From Patiria miniata (lineage: Eukaryota > Echinodermata > Asteroidea > Valvatida > Asterinidae), in the NCBI RefSeq assembly GCF_015706575.1, contig NW_024037058.1, forward strand, positions 6,573,806-6,637,805: a stretch of DNA of 64,000 nucleotides. Reading direction: 5' to 3'. Shown here piece by piece: positions 1-11,018 of this stretch. The notes under the pieces were generated by a model. The model saw nothing but the letters and a program-made list of their open reading frames with translations. It was not told the origin of the DNA and searched no databases. Every line of letters starts with the position of its first letter. The first letter of the stretch is position 1. Made by a program: the position numbers and the translations under genes.

Positions 1-526
1 ATTTGTTTCTTCTTAAAAGCATTTGTCAAAAACTTAATTCAAGTCATCACAAATATCCCATATCCCGTATCATATCTGCATTGAAAATATTGATGAACAG
101 TATAAACACTATATGGTCTGCAAATAATCATGAAAATTCCTTTAGAAATGTGAAAATAAATATTACATGTATGGAAGATACCATAAAATGATGTACTTTT
201 GTTTCAAGATTTCCAAATGGCACTGACAGGAATAACCAACTTTTATCTAGTGAGTGTCATGCATATATTTGCACATATTCCCTTTGATACAGAAATTTCA
301 TACAAATGCACAAACATGTAGATGTACATGTAGACCTACAGTTCAACATATTACATGTGTTCAATTCATATTTCCGCTTCAGTGTAACACAGTGACTGGA
401 ACAGGCCCTTGGTAAAGCTATTGTTACCAGAAACTGGGCCTTTGAAGGGGTTCACAAAATAACAATACCTGTTGACTAGGCAATACAAGTTCAACTGTGT
501 GACCTGTGATCCACTGCAGTCTGGTG
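1..526. repeat. Upstream block of TRIM tandem unit 1
   Basis: Noncoding sequence that recurs at about 8060-8578 and 31250-31808, always just upstream of a TRIM promoter and first exon. The last 150 bases are especially conserved between the three copies. No protein of its own is seen here. It marks the tandem unit, whose left end lies outside the window. Confidence 0.75.
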
Positions 527-534
527 TATTTATA
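527..534 (+). promoter_or_regulatory. TATA-like box of TRIM gene 1
   Basis: TATTTATA, identical in sequence and context at 8579 and 31809 and modified to TAAATATA at 44358. In each case it lies about 30 bases before a conserved transcribed-looking exon that ends in a splice donor. Promoter function and the inferred start near 557 come from spacing only; no transcript data are available. Confidence 0.55.
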
Positions 535-556
535 GAATTGGGAATTTACAGGCAGT

Positions 557-676
557 GAGCAATGCCACACCCTACAGACATTCAAGTCAATCCAGAGAGT
601 GAGAATCCACCAAATAGTCCACCAGTTTCTTCAAACAGCCAAATTGATTGCAGAAATTTCTTCTGACATCATTCAG
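557..676 (+). other. Noncoding 5' exon of TRIM gene 1, with upstream ORF 562-666
   Basis: The exon runs from the inferred start site to a strong donor (CAG then GTACGT at 677). The matching acceptor is TTTTCAG ending at 2170. It holds an upstream ORF of 34 codons from ATG 562 to TGA 666, containing QVNPESENPPNSPPVSS, which recurs in units 2 and 4. The stop falls ten bases before the donor. If the start site is right, the upstream ATG is only a few bases from the cap, so leaky scanning is expected. The exon's left edge is approximate. Confidence 0.6.
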
Positions 677-744
677 GTACGTTTAGTTGAGAATAAGCTT
701 GACAAATGCAACCACAATTGGCACAGGAATCTGTGCAGACATTT

Positions 745-1436
745 CGACGATGTTTTCACCAAGTGACAAAAACCTGCAAAATTGATTTTGAGTTTTGCCG
801 GCCAATTTATTGCACTTGACAAAAAGAAGAATTTGGCCGAGTTTCAAAGCGAAATATTGTTCACTTTTGTGATTACCGTAAACAAACATTTGACAAAATA
901 CCTGAAATCCGTGTTTTTCTGTTTGCACAAAGTGACAAAAAACTTACCTTTTAGCAGGGCCAGGGGAATAATGCATTTCTCTACACACGCGTTAGGGTGG
1001 GAGTGGACACGCACGACGTGAACGATGTTGATAAAGAACAGACGCGCGCGCACGCGCTGCAGTGACATCAGACGCGCAAATGTAACAATTTCTTAGAATG
1101 TTTCATGTTTTCACAAAGTTACGAAGAGTGTGTACAACTTTATGGGACAAAAAAGTGAGGCCTCCGTGTTTTGCTGTTTTCACTAACTGATAAAAACTTT
1201 AATTGATCTTTTTATAAATGAATTACAGTTTAATTAAGAGAGACTTCTGATAAATAACTTTAAATCAGCAAAGAACAAAGCATACATTACTTGACAATGC
1301 AAGAATTTTCTCAATCCATAACTAAAAACTAGTCGGAAAGGTGTTTTGAAAAAATGATTAACTTTAAAGGCGATTATCTCGGAATGACCTTTTTGCATGA
1401 TATTGGGGTTTTTGTCACTTTGTAAAAACACTGTCG
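745..1436. mobile_element. 692-bp nonautonomous DNA transposon in the 5'-UTR intron of gene 1
   Basis: The ends are imperfect inverted repeats of about 29 bp (left CGACGATGTTTTCACCAAG; right, reverse-complemented, CGACAGTGTTTTTACAAAG). ATTT flanks both sides. Unit 4 at about 32020 has the uninterrupted CATTTGACTACC, which is the empty site. A motif like CAAAGTGACAAAAAC recurs inside near each end. A second element of the same length and design lies at 27526-28217. No transposase is encoded. Confidence 0.8.
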
Positions 1437-2170
1437 ATTTGACTACCGATTTGTACTTCATTTTCCTTCTATAATGCACCATGAGCAGTGCATTAAACCA
1501 GTCTGAAGAAGTTAACGAAAGCATGAAATGCAGAAAACGGATTAGACCTATTTTTCTGTTTATCAATAAGTAAACAACTTTTTTGGATTACATATCCGCT
1601 GATTTTTTCCAATTTTCAATTTCTGTACCAAAAAAAACAAAAGAATCAATGTTTGGCCAATTTTTAATTTTGTATTTCCACCAAACGTGATATAATAGCA
1701 TTGATGAAAAAAAATGACAGCATGAAATTTACCATTTACAATATCACCAAACAGCCTGAAAAGCATCAGTTTCAGTATTAAAAGTTTCTCCGGCAACACA
1801 TTATCCGCGTTTTGCTAGAAATACAGCAGGCATATGGGCAACTTCTGTGGCTAGCAATACGGCATAAAGCTGTGCCTGGTGCAGTGGATATTGTGAGTTT
1901 ATCCTGCTCGCAACCCGTTCAAGATCGGACAACTTTTGTATATGTTTCTCTTCATATTTCTTAGATCAAAAATAAACATTTTCTTTTTGAATTCTGTGCC
2001 CCAGAGGATTTTTTTTGAGAAAAAAAAAGAGTTGGAATTTCACTATCAAGTTTGATTCTGCCGGTTTGTGCAGGTGCAGTTTTGTAACTTATCAATGCTT
2101 ATTACAACTATATCATCATTTGCAGTTTGAATACTCCAAAACCTTTTTTATTAATGTGCTTCATTTTCAG
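1437..2170 (+). other. Rest of the 5'-UTR intron of TRIM gene 1
   Basis: AT-rich intron sequence homologous to 32037-32760 and 10606-10978. It ends in a polypyrimidine stretch and CAG at 2168-2170. Without the 692-bp transposon and its 4-bp duplication, the intron (677-2170) would be 798 bp, against 803 bp in gene 4. No ORF of note. Confidence 0.7.
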
Positions 2171-2208
2171 GTTAATCTGCCCCTTTCACATTTAACCAAA
2201 AAGTGAAG

Positions 2209-3438
2209 ATGGCATCTAATGTTACAGCTCAATCAGTGTTGGAGAAGATTAGTGTGGATCATCTTGAATGCTCCATCTGCACCAACCGTTTCAGGCAGCC
2301 CAAACTGCTGGACTGTTTGCATAGTTTTTGCCTGCCATGCCTCCAAGAGCTCAGACAGAGCCAAGATCCTAGTGGTACAAAGCTGACATGTCCTCTGTGC
2401 AGACGTGAAACCACGTTAAAAGGGTCTGGGGTTGCTGATCTCCCTAATAACTTTGCATTCAGCGCTCTGGTGGAGGAAGTTACAATGCAGGAAAAGCTAC
2501 TGGAAGGTCAAGGGTCAGAGATCAAATGTCAAAACTGTGATGAGGAGAATCAGGCTATTTCAAGATGCATGGACTGTGATCATTTCCTCTGTCAAGAAGC
2601 AGAGCAACCACCAAGACCTGCAAGATCATGTGTGAAGGAGAAATGGGAACTGAAGAGAGAAGTCAAGAATTTTGAATTAAGAAATGCACTCATAGCACAT
2701 GTTGCAGCACTCTCTAACAATAAAATACTTGCACTATCTAGAAAATTAAATGGAAACAGTGATGCACTATTCACAGTTTCATTTCTATATAGTCATCAGA
2801 AACAATCTCCTATCACACAAAGGCTACAAATGAATGGCCTTGCTGATGTAAGATGTATTGCAGTGAGCAAGGATGACAAGCTCCTTGTTCTAGATGGTCC
2901 AGTTGTTAAGGTCTTCAACAAGCAACATCAGCTTCTCCATCAATTCACACCAGGTAGAGGGTCAGACAGCATACCAACATGCCTTGCAGTGGATGACAGC
3001 AATCTGATAGCAGTGGCTGATGAAGACAAGGATGAGATATCTCTACACAACCCAGATGGATCTATCATCAGGAGACTGCCTGCTCCAATGATTGAGAATT
3101 ATCTAACAATGCACAATCATCGCCTTATCTACACAAACTTGCCTAAGCAAAGGTTGGTATGTGTAGACTACTATGGTGCCAGTGTATTCTCAGTAGAAGT
3201 GTCCAGCAACTTGCATGGGGATGGGTTGCCTTCTGGTGTGTGCTGCGACAGTGATGGCAGCATCTATATTGCTGTGAGCAGATATCCAACAGGTGATATT
3301 CTGCATTACAGTCCTGATGGCAAGTACATTGGATGTGTGATCAAGGGATGTGGTTATTCACCTGGCATTACATTCACATCAGGTGGTGATCTGGTAGTGG
3401 TTGTAGAAAAGTCTGTAAAGGTCTATCACCGAGTGTAA
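2209..3438 (+). CDS. TRIM gene 1: RING plus beta-propeller protein lacking B-box 2 and coiled coil
   Basis: Predicted 409-residue E3 ligase-like protein in a single coding exon. The ATG at 2209 gives MASNVTAQS, the shared start of all five paralogues; an earlier in-frame GTG at 2203 is not a start. The RING is complete (Cys21, 24, 36, His38, Cys41, 44, 61, 64). B-box 1 begins normally (Cys107, 110, 120, 123, 128), but after FLCQE the frame jumps to a segment that in the paralogues lies after the coiled coil (PRPARSCVKEKWEL). About 250 residues are therefore missing in frame: the last B-box 1 ligands, all of B-box 2 and the dimerising coiled coil. The NHL-like propeller follows to the usual YHRV end. 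Catalytic RING function is plausible. TRIM-type antiparallel dimerisation is not expected. Promoter and splice sites are intact, so this may be an expressed short form rather than a pseudogene. Confidence 0.88.
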   Translation: MASNVTAQSVLEKISVDHLECSICTNRFRQPKLLDCLHSFCLPCLQELRQSQDPSGTKLTCPLCRRETTLKGSGVADLPNNFAFSALVEEVTMQEKLLEGQGSEIKCQNCDEENQAISRCMDCDHFLCQEAEQPPRPARSCVKEKWELKREVKNFELRNALIAHVAALSNNKILALSRKLNGNSDALFTVSFLYSHQKQSPITQRLQMNGLADVRCIAVSKDDKLLVLDGPVVKVFNKQHQLLHQFTPGRGSDSIPTCLAVDDSNLIAVADEDKDEISLHNPDGSIIRRLPAPMIENYLTMHNHRLIYTNLPKQRLVCVDYYGASVFSVEVSSNLHGDGLPSGVCCDSDGSIYIAVSRYPTGDILHYSPDGKYIGCVIKGCGYSPGITFTSGGDLVVVVEKSVKVYHRV

Positions 3439-3556
3439 GGACAGATTAATTAAGCTGGGGCTATCCAGCGTATTCACCAACCACTTCCATCAGATATTGA
3501 ACATTGTTCTGAAAAATAACTTTGAAGTTCATTCCCTCAAATAACATTCATAATAC

Positions 3557-4169
3557 TGTAGCGGTACTGCCTCGGACGACTGCCCCGGCGAGTAGCCTCA
3601 ACGGTCGGGTACGCAGATCTGTTTCGGCGGAGATTTACCGCCAGGCCCGCAGCAGACTACCAAAACAACACCCTTTCACGCACTCACTCCACTCACTGGG
3701 CTGCCAGATATCTCGGGGAAGGAATGGGACACTGGACACGGATTTGCGCCTACCCTTAGCTTTGGTGATTTATTCCTCATTCCAGTTCCAGCCTACCTAG
3801 GTGCTTCGCCTACGTGATCTTATACTAAATCACTTGCCTTACAAACTCAGAGATTACTTAATTATCTGGATTATGATGCAGGATTCATTTATCAATTACA
3901 CTCACACAAAGTTGGAGGCTCCCTCCACTGTGACTATAGATGATTGGTTATTGGTTAATTGTGGAAGATCAGAACTGTGCAAGTACCCTTCCCAAGACCG
4001 CGCTCGGGTTACGGCCACAGCAGAAAGAGAGCGAAGCTGAGTGCGCGGCTGCTTATATACACTGGCGCTATTGAATGGTGCCCCCATAAACCTGGGTGAG
4101 TGCATGCGCACCTCGCTGGCTACCAGTAAAGAACTAAAGTGCGCCCTCTATAAAATGTATTGCGCTACA
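3557..4169. mobile_element. 613-bp MITE-like insertion in the 3' region of TRIM gene 1
   Basis: Interrupts sequence that is continuous in unit 2 (AATAATACTGTATATTTGG near 13070). The ends read TGTAGCG and CGCTACA, a 7-bp perfect inverted repeat. AATACTGTA occurs at both edges (3552-3560 and 4169-4177), so the target duplication may be 4 to 9 bp and the exact ends are ambiguous. It is GC-richer than the surroundings and has no transposase. It begins 118 bases after the gene 1 stop, where a polyadenylation signal would be expected. Confidence 0.7.
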
Positions 4170-6240
4170 ATACTGTATATCTGGTTGATTCCTAAGGTCT
4201 TTGGTGTCTGTACGTGTTGACTCTAATAATTTAAGCCTATATATACGTCCTATAAAATCCTAGATCTGGTGGCCCAATAATGAGAGCAAAGGAATGACCC
4301 TTCACATTGTTTGCAAATAGCGCAGTGCACATTTTTAAAGTATTACAAATGAGAAGGAAAGTATTATCAATGAGATGGAAAGTATTACCACAAAAGGCAA
4401 TTTAGTTCAATTTTCTCAGATTCGTCTCAGCAAATACAAAGTCAATGCATGATGTGTTTTCCAAGTATAAGATATAACCCTACTCCTGTGTAAAATGTAA
4501 ACATTTCCTTAAATTTTGTTATTCGATTTTTCAATTATTGGAAAAATTGTTGAGATTAAATGAATAAAACTTATTTTTGAAAGAGCAAGATTTTGCACCT
4601 CCGTGAACATGAGACAAAAGTAAATACTCAAAAGCAACTGGATGACATATGTGTGATTTTGAACTAAAGCAATAGTTCAAAAGTAAATCGTATGCAATCC
4701 CTTGGTTGTCTCTTTCACCAAACTACCGTACTGCATCATCAAACTGCCTCATCAAACTACTATAAGTTTCATTACATTTACAACCAAGTTGAAAATGAAA
4801 ACCTTGTGCATTCTTACAATGACACATGGATGTGGTTAGTGTACATTTGTAAATTGAAATCTTGTTTGTTGCCTTTCTTAAATGTGAGTTTATTGAAAAC
4901 GACAAAATAATATGAATGTGGAATATTCTATAAATTTGGGGTCCACTTTTTCTTGTCCCTATATACGTCTGGCATCTAAGATTTTGTAATTGAAGATGCA
5001 CTCCTTTATGTGTGTACTCTTCCTCCAAGAATGCTTCTGTGAATCAAATGACCCACCCAACAAATATTAATTAGTTTGAAGTCATTTTTAATGCCACTTG
5101 AATGGCAAATTATACATTTCGGAGGTTACAGGGACAGGAAAAATGTCCGACATTGGACCCTAAATGTATAGAATGACCTACTTGTGAGAGGTTCCATATC
5201 ATTACAGTAATAGTTTAGTTTATTCCATAAATGATTGAGGCTTTTGCTTCTTTGAATGGGTATTGGTTTGCTACATGGTGACAGACCAAGTAGTCTAAAT
5301 AAAGCAATGAGCATTTGCTTTAATTACAGAATATCTCTCCAAGAGAACACAGCTTCTATGACAACAATGGCAAATATCCAAAGTCTGTTATTTTACCAAT
5401 CAGCATCTGACGTACATTTCAGCTGCATTTTCCACTGGGCATGTATGACTCCTAGGGTTATTTGCATACATAATGAGGGCTGCCTATTTTACACCGATTA
5501 TGCGACTCAAAAAGATATCTTTGTATTTTATCATTTATAGACCACTTAATTTGGAAGCCGTTGTTATTGTATCACTAGTTAGTTCATTCACTGTATATTT
5601 TGTCAAAGACATTTTTAAAAACGTTTTCTGAGAACATAGCAAAAATGATTTCATGGAACAACCGTCTTTTCTCAGTTGTCGTTTGTTTACATTTAGGACC
5701 ATTTTGTTTTCGACAAACAACATAATTTCAGAGGTTTCCCCAACATTCATACTTGTACATAACGGTGGAGGGGATTATCAAGTAATCAGATTTGTGAACA
5801 CATTTTCACTTGATGTCTTTTATCTTTTGATTGACCGCATTTGTATATTGTCCAAATACTCTCAAATATTGAGTAAGTAACTACGATCTAAGAAAACTAG
5901 TCAGCTTTGTTGATGTCTGGTACCACGTATCGCGAGCAAAAAAATAAACATTGAAACAACACTGTTTGGTCAGCTTTTAAAAGTGCTCATTTTTTCAAAA
6001 CAAAAAAATGTAGCCAAAAGAAATCTATTGTATGTTAAAGATTGCCTCGTGGGGTTTCACGTTAAGTATTTTATTGCCCGTGAAAAATTCAAATGTCATG
6101 AAAAAAGCCAAACTCAGAATTGTTTTGGATCTTGGCAACCGCTTGTGACAAGGGAAAAACCACCACTTTTTTACCCAAAATGAATTGCTAACAATAGCAT
6201 TTGTAGGGCAAGCTTAATACAAACGAAATGTTAAAAGTAA
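4170..6240. repeat. Conserved 3' flank of TRIM unit 1
   Basis: Noncoding AT-rich block that follows the TRIM coding exon in units 1, 2, 4 and 5 (about 13070-15080, 34890-36900 and 48830-50700) and, more diverged, in unit 3 (28270-29000). It contains only short frames that are not conserved as protein. Confidence 0.75.
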
Positions 6241-7415
6241 ATATTTCTTTACATTACGCATGTCAAACAGTTGACAAGACACCTGACATCTAACAAGAGG
6301 AAGCCCCTGGATGCCAGGGCCGACATAGTATGGTTGCTGAGGGCGCAGTCAAGTTCCCGCTGCAACTATAGATAAATTATCAATATCACACATTCTATGG
6401 GAGTGAAACGTACGTGATCTGGAACTTTCTAAAGGTACCAGCAGCGATACTAGGGTTAAGCTTCTGGGGAGGCACCTGGCGGTTCACTGAAGGTAACTAG
6501 TTTGTTGATTGCAATTCAAGATTTCAATGGGGGGGGGGGGGGGGGGGGTGGGAGACACATGCCCCATAGTTACACTTTTAAAAAGTAAACAGAAATAAGG
6601 AATTCAAACATCATATCAGGTTTAACAGTCCCTTACATATTTACAATTAAACTAGTTACGAACCAATAAAGGTTTGAATGGTATCAACCCCATTTAATTG
6701 CCTAATGTTGCAGTCCACTCTTTTCTGAATAAATTGAAATACAAAATGGTTTTGTAGGAATGAACCCTGAACACTAGTCTGAGTATCACCCATTGTATCA
6801 CCCTCTCTGTCTCTGGCCCAACGTCTGATATGTCTACGCATGCAAATTAATGCGACCCCGCGCGCCAGCCATGAGTCGACATGACATCATTTCATTCTCA
6901 AATCTGGACGTAGCTGTTCATTGGTCAATTTTGATGCCATATTTTTGTAATACAGCAACGGACATAGAGATCCAATAAAACCCGACATTGGGTTTTAATA
7001 CTGTTAAGTGGGCATTCACATTATGCGGTTTATTTCAAATATTATGTGATGATCATTCGAAGTCACAGAACGTCTTGACACAGGCTGTTTTTTTTTTTAC
7101 ACAATTTATAACATAAAAGTATAGTCGTGTTATTAGATGTACATGACAAAACCAAAGACCCGATATAGAAGGTACCCACTGATGAATGGTCAGAATCTCG
7201 AGGTCAAGATGCAGTCTTGTTTTGCATAATAATCACCAAATCTCTCTTGCTGTGCAAGGAGATATTACATAAACTACCTTAGCACCTATTAATCCTACAA
7301 TTTAGAACAATTCACAATGCAGTGTGAGTATGCCAACAGGTGTTTGCCTCAAGAGGCCACTTTCCAACTTAACAGTCTTTTGAAAAGTATACTAACTTCT
7401 ACAAAATGAACTTAC
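6241..7415. other. Intergenic stretch with transposon-derived pieces and a poly-G run
   Basis: No gene is seen. It includes a run of about 19 G near 6531-6549, a block shared with 37700-38450, and a block shared with 29880-30000 (CGCCAGCCATGAG). It appears to be old mobile-element debris within the tandem unit. Confidence 0.5.
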
Positions 7416-7512
7416 CTGTACATGGAAGTACATTGGGGAATCTGTTCTTGTTTTTGCAGACAGGTTTCTTGGCTTCCTCACAGTTGACTGCCGCTGACAT
7501 TTCATTTAGCAC
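7416..7512 (-). pseudogene. Exon-like cassette C, copy 1 (antisense to the TRIM genes)
   Basis: A 97-bp segment on the - strand bounded by an acceptor (TTTAAACTTCAG) and a donor (CAG then GTAAGTT). Four more copies lie at 15620, 30433, 39854 and 51180. One frame reads MSAAVNCEEAKKPVCKNKN. The frame that joins in phase to cassette B ends RTDSPMYFHVQ but begins with TAA in this copy. Product not recognised. Neither an A nor a B partner is found within the first 15 kb. Confidence 0.4.
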
Positions 7513-7617
7513 CTGAAGTTTAAAGTAAACAAATTGACAACACGTTACAATACTTTTTCTCTTTCTAGCTCGGACTTCAATTACAATTGACAATTGTTGA
7601 CTAATGTGATGTGGGAG

Positions 7618-7830
7618 CAGTGGTGTATCCAGAGGGGAGGGGGCAGGGGAGGGGGGCAGGGGAGGGGATGGTGGGCACCTTGTCCCCAACCCCCAGCAGC
7701 TTTTTTGAAAGATATTTTTTCAGCAACTATTTCCATAAATGGTTAGAGAGTTCTGAGTTACGGAGGCCAAGTGTTCGGGGATGTGTGAGTACAGTTGCCC
7801 TCCTGACATCAAATGCTGGACACGCCACTG
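7618..7830. mobile_element. 213-bp hAT-like MITE
   Basis: The ends CAGTGGTGTATCCAG and, reverse-complemented, CAGTGGCGTGTCCAG form an inverted repeat. The flanks are TGTGGGAG (7610-7617) and TGTGGGAT (7831-7838), an 8-bp duplication with one change. Unit 5 has the uninterrupted GATGTGGGATATGAC at about 51369. The inside is G-rich and noncoding. The copy in unit 3 (about 30620-31018) has lost its left end. Confidence 0.75.
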
Positions 7831-8578
7831 TGTGGGATATGTCGTATTTAACACCCAAGGGCTGCATTTGGCCTCGGGTGCTATGTACATGTATGGCCAA
7901 CACATTACACACTGGGGCACAGGCTGCATTTTGCAGTCCATGTGCAGTACACACATCACCCATAATGAACTCACTTTCGATGCGAGAAACCTTTAAAAGG
8001 ATTATTTACATGTTTTTGTTTACTTTGAAGGTTGACACCAAAAGAAACAATGCTTCTTTGGGAAAATCTGTTACTTTAAAAGCATTTTTGAAAAACTTAA
8101 CCTAAGTCATCACAAATATCTCATATTGCGATCCCATATCAAATGTCTGAATTGTAATTATTCATGCACAGTATAGACACTGTTCACAGTCTTCAAATAA
8201 TCATGAAAAGGAATATTACGTGTATAAGACACCATACATTATGCTGTATTTAGGTTTAAACATTTTCAAATGGGACTGACAGGAATAACTAACTTGTATG
8301 TTCTGTACAGTGTCATGCATACATTTGCATACATTCCCTTTGCTACAGAAATTTTATCCAAATGTACAAACATGTACATGTAGGCCTACAGTTCAACATA
8401 TTACATATGTGTTAAATTCACGTTTCCGCTTCAGTGTAACACAGTGACTGGAACAGGCCCTTGGTAAATCTATTGTTACCAGAAACTGGGCCTTTGAAGG
8501 GGTTCAGAAAATAACAATACCTGTTGACTAGGCAATGCAAGTTCAACTGTGTGACCTGTGATCCATTGCAGTCTGGTG
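7831..8578. repeat. Upstream block of TRIM unit 2
   Basis: Homologous to 31019-31808 and, in its second half, to 1-526. It holds short open frames that arise from conserved noncoding DNA. No gene supported. Confidence 0.6.
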
Positions 8579-8586
8579 TATTTATA
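8579..8586 (+). promoter_or_regulatory. TATA-like box of TRIM gene 2
   Basis: TATTTATA in the same context as at 527 and 31809, about 30 bases before the conserved 5' exon. Confidence 0.55.
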
Positions 8587-8608
8587 GAATTGGGAATTTA
8601 CAGGCATT

Positions 8609-8732
8609 GAGCAATGCCACACCCTACAGACGTTCAAGTCAATCCAGAGAGTGAGAATCCACCAAATAGTCCACCAGTTTCTTCATCAAAACTGCCAAAT
8701 TGATTGCAGAAATATCTTCTGACATCATTCAG
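8609..8732 (+). other. Noncoding 5' exon of TRIM gene 2, with upstream ORF 8614-8703
   Basis: Ends in CAG then GTATGT at 8733. The upstream ORF (29 codons plus stop) keeps QVNPESENPPNSPPVSS and then diverges by a small indel, ending SSKLPN. The matching acceptor is ATTTTCAG at 10978, which makes a 2246-bp 5'-UTR intron. Left edge inferred from the TATA-like box. Confidence 0.6.
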
Positions 8733-9657
8733 GTATGTTTAGTTGAGAATTAAGCTTGACAAATGTAACCACAATTGGCATAGGAATCTATGCAGACATT
8801 TGACTACCATGTACTTCAGTTTCCTTCTCTGATGCACCATGAGCAGTGTGTTAAACCAGTCTGAAGAAGTTCTAAAAGCACAAAATGAGAAATCTGAATT
8901 GATGCACACCTACCAACTACATCCGGTACCGATAGATTAGTCCTATTTTTCAGTTCATATATGTCAACAAGTTAAACTTTAGGCCATTTTTTGGATTACA
9001 GATCCGCTGATTTGTTTTCCTTTTTTAAAGTTCTCTGCCAAATGAAAAAAAAAAAACCAATCATTGTTTGGCCAATTTTTAAGTTCATATTTCAGCCAAA
9101 CGTGATAGAATGCATTGGCATTGTTAAAAAAAAATAAGAGTATGAAATTGACCATTTCCAATATCACCACACAGCCTAAAAAGTGTCAATGTCTCCAATT
9201 CTCCGGCCACACCAGGGCGTAACTGGGGTGAAACATCTGGGGGCACCCGAGGGTGCAAACATTTTTTTAACGGGGGCACTGAAAGTTATTAAACTGCAGC
9301 TTGCCTTTTTCAGTTTGGACCGATAGAGGCCTATATGGACGTAAATGCTATAGCTGTTGAAACACAAACCACAGGGAATAAACTACATCTTACCAATAAT
9401 AACTAAAACAACTGGATTATTCTGTTTTTGTGGAGCCGTTTATTTAGGAGTTAGGGGGTCCGCCATTTTGAACATACAGATACAACATAGTTTGCACTCC
9501 AGCATTATAATTATGTCCAATTCCCAATGAGCATGTGCTGGAGTTACTCAAGCTATCTCTAACTAACGTTATTTATACAACACCTGAATAAATCCCAGTC
9601 ATCTGATTGGTGGTTCTTTGATCACATGTCATTACATTATTCATACCAATGCACAGC

Positions 9658-9699
9658 GCAATGGAAGTTCTATTGCACTGTGAATAGAACTTCCATTGC
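9658..9699. repeat. Perfect 15-bp stem hairpin inside the insertion
   Basis: GCAATGGAAGTTCTA at 9658-9672 pairs exactly with 9685-9699 across a 12-base loop. It lies inside a wider inverted repeat whose arms begin CACCTGAATAA (9581) and end TTATTCAGGTG (9888). Confidence 0.8.
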
Positions 9700-9898
9700 A
9701 CGGTGTCACTGCTGCTTGTGGCGGCGCTGTTTTAAATCGAGATAAATTGAATATGAGTGTTCTTAACCTGTTGAACAGTTTGCATTAAAATAAATATCAT
9801 CAACTTATGGAACTTTTAAACAGTTTTTAACCTGAATAAATTGGCTATTAAAAGTCAACCAATCAGATGACAAGGAATTATTCAGGTGTTAAATAAAA

Positions 9899-10028
9899 CA
9901 AATAATGAATGTTTCACGTTCGTGCAATGGAAAGAATAATTTAATTCGGTGACGGATGAAATGTTCCTTTCCACGAGGCGAAGCATGAAATTATTCTTAC
10001 CATTGCACTCACAAACATTCATTATTTG
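9899..10028. repeat. Inverted repeat, MITE-like
   Basis: CAAATAATGAATGTTT at 9899-9914 is exactly inverted at 10013-10028. The pairing continues inward (GTGCAATGG and AGAATAATTT with mismatches). No coding content. Confidence 0.7.
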
Positions 10029-11018
10029 TATAATATTAGTTTTGTACGACTGAAACAGTGGATTTTGTTCTCAATAAAGGCCTACTTAGAGCCGGGCCAG
10101 TAACTACCTCAAATAGCACACTCCCAAGAATGAATGTATAAATGAAATTATGAACAGCTACAAAAATCAGCTTATATAATTATGATGAACATGCTCACAG
10201 GGAGGAAATTTCTCGTGAATACCCGCTCAGTAGTATGGCATTCATTGTTTCAAAACGTACAAATAACCGGCAAAATCGATGTGTTCCTGAAATTTACAGT
10301 GCATGCACTCGACAATATACAACCATGCGCAATCATTGCGGACATAGTTTGCCGCACAGTTTTGGCATGACAAAAGTGTAAATACATTGGCGTACGCGTA
10401 CTAATACAGGTTGATACATTACTTGCCTTTAGGTATGAACACCAGTCCAAGAGCCCATTTCGACAGAGCGGTGTATAATTTTTTTTTTCATTTCAAGATT
10501 TTAAATGGGGGGGGGGGGGGGGGCACAACCCAGGGGGCACGGACATCCGCTGGGGGGGGGGGGGGGCAGGGGCATGTGTGACCAAGTTACGTCACTTGGT
10601 CACACATTGTCTGCATTTTGCTAGAGATACAGCAGGCATATGGGCAACTTTCAAGGCTAGCAATACGGCTTAAAACTGTGCATGGTACAGTGGATAGTGT
10701 GTTTATCCTGTTCACAACCTGTTCAAGAATGGACAACTTTTGTATATTTTTCTCTTCATATTTTTTGGTTCAAGAATAAACATTTTATTTGTACAATTTG
10801 TGCCAAAAACGATTTTTTGAGAAGAAACATGAGTTTGAATTTCACTATCAAGTTTGATTTTACCGGTTTGCACAGGGGCAGGTTTGTAACCTATGAATGC
10901 TTATTACAACCATATCATCATTTGCAGTTTGAATACATGTAAATCCTAAAGCTTTTAAATAATGTGCTTTATTTTCAGGTTAAAGGTCCATCATATCGCA
11001 CCAAGCCCAACAGTGAAG

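Larger units (their letters stand above)
9211..10603. mobile_element. Composite transposon insertion in the 5'-UTR intron of gene 2
   Basis: Unit 1 is continuous across CCGGCAACACATTATCCGCG (about 1791). Unit 2 is broken after CCGGCCACA and resumes near 10601. The edges are imperfect inverted repeats: CCAGGGCGTAACTGGGGTG on the left, and CCAAGTGACGTAACTTGGT on the right after reverse complement. The interior contains three nested inverted repeats (9581-9888, 9658-9699, 9899-10028) and two poly-G runs near 10507 and 10551, so more than one element is probably present. No transposase frame seen. Confidence 0.6.

Noticed and set aside
2203..2208. Earlier TRIM starts (also at 10962, 24705, 32746 and 46707)
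   Set aside because: They are non-ATG codons or lie in the intron before the splice acceptor. The conserved MASNVT/MASSVT methionine is the better start in every copy.
7611..8105. 164-codon + strand frame and its overlapping partners, with similar ones at 30903-31294
   Set aside because: They cross a hAT-like MITE and low-complexity G runs, and differ between copies by indels that shift the frame.
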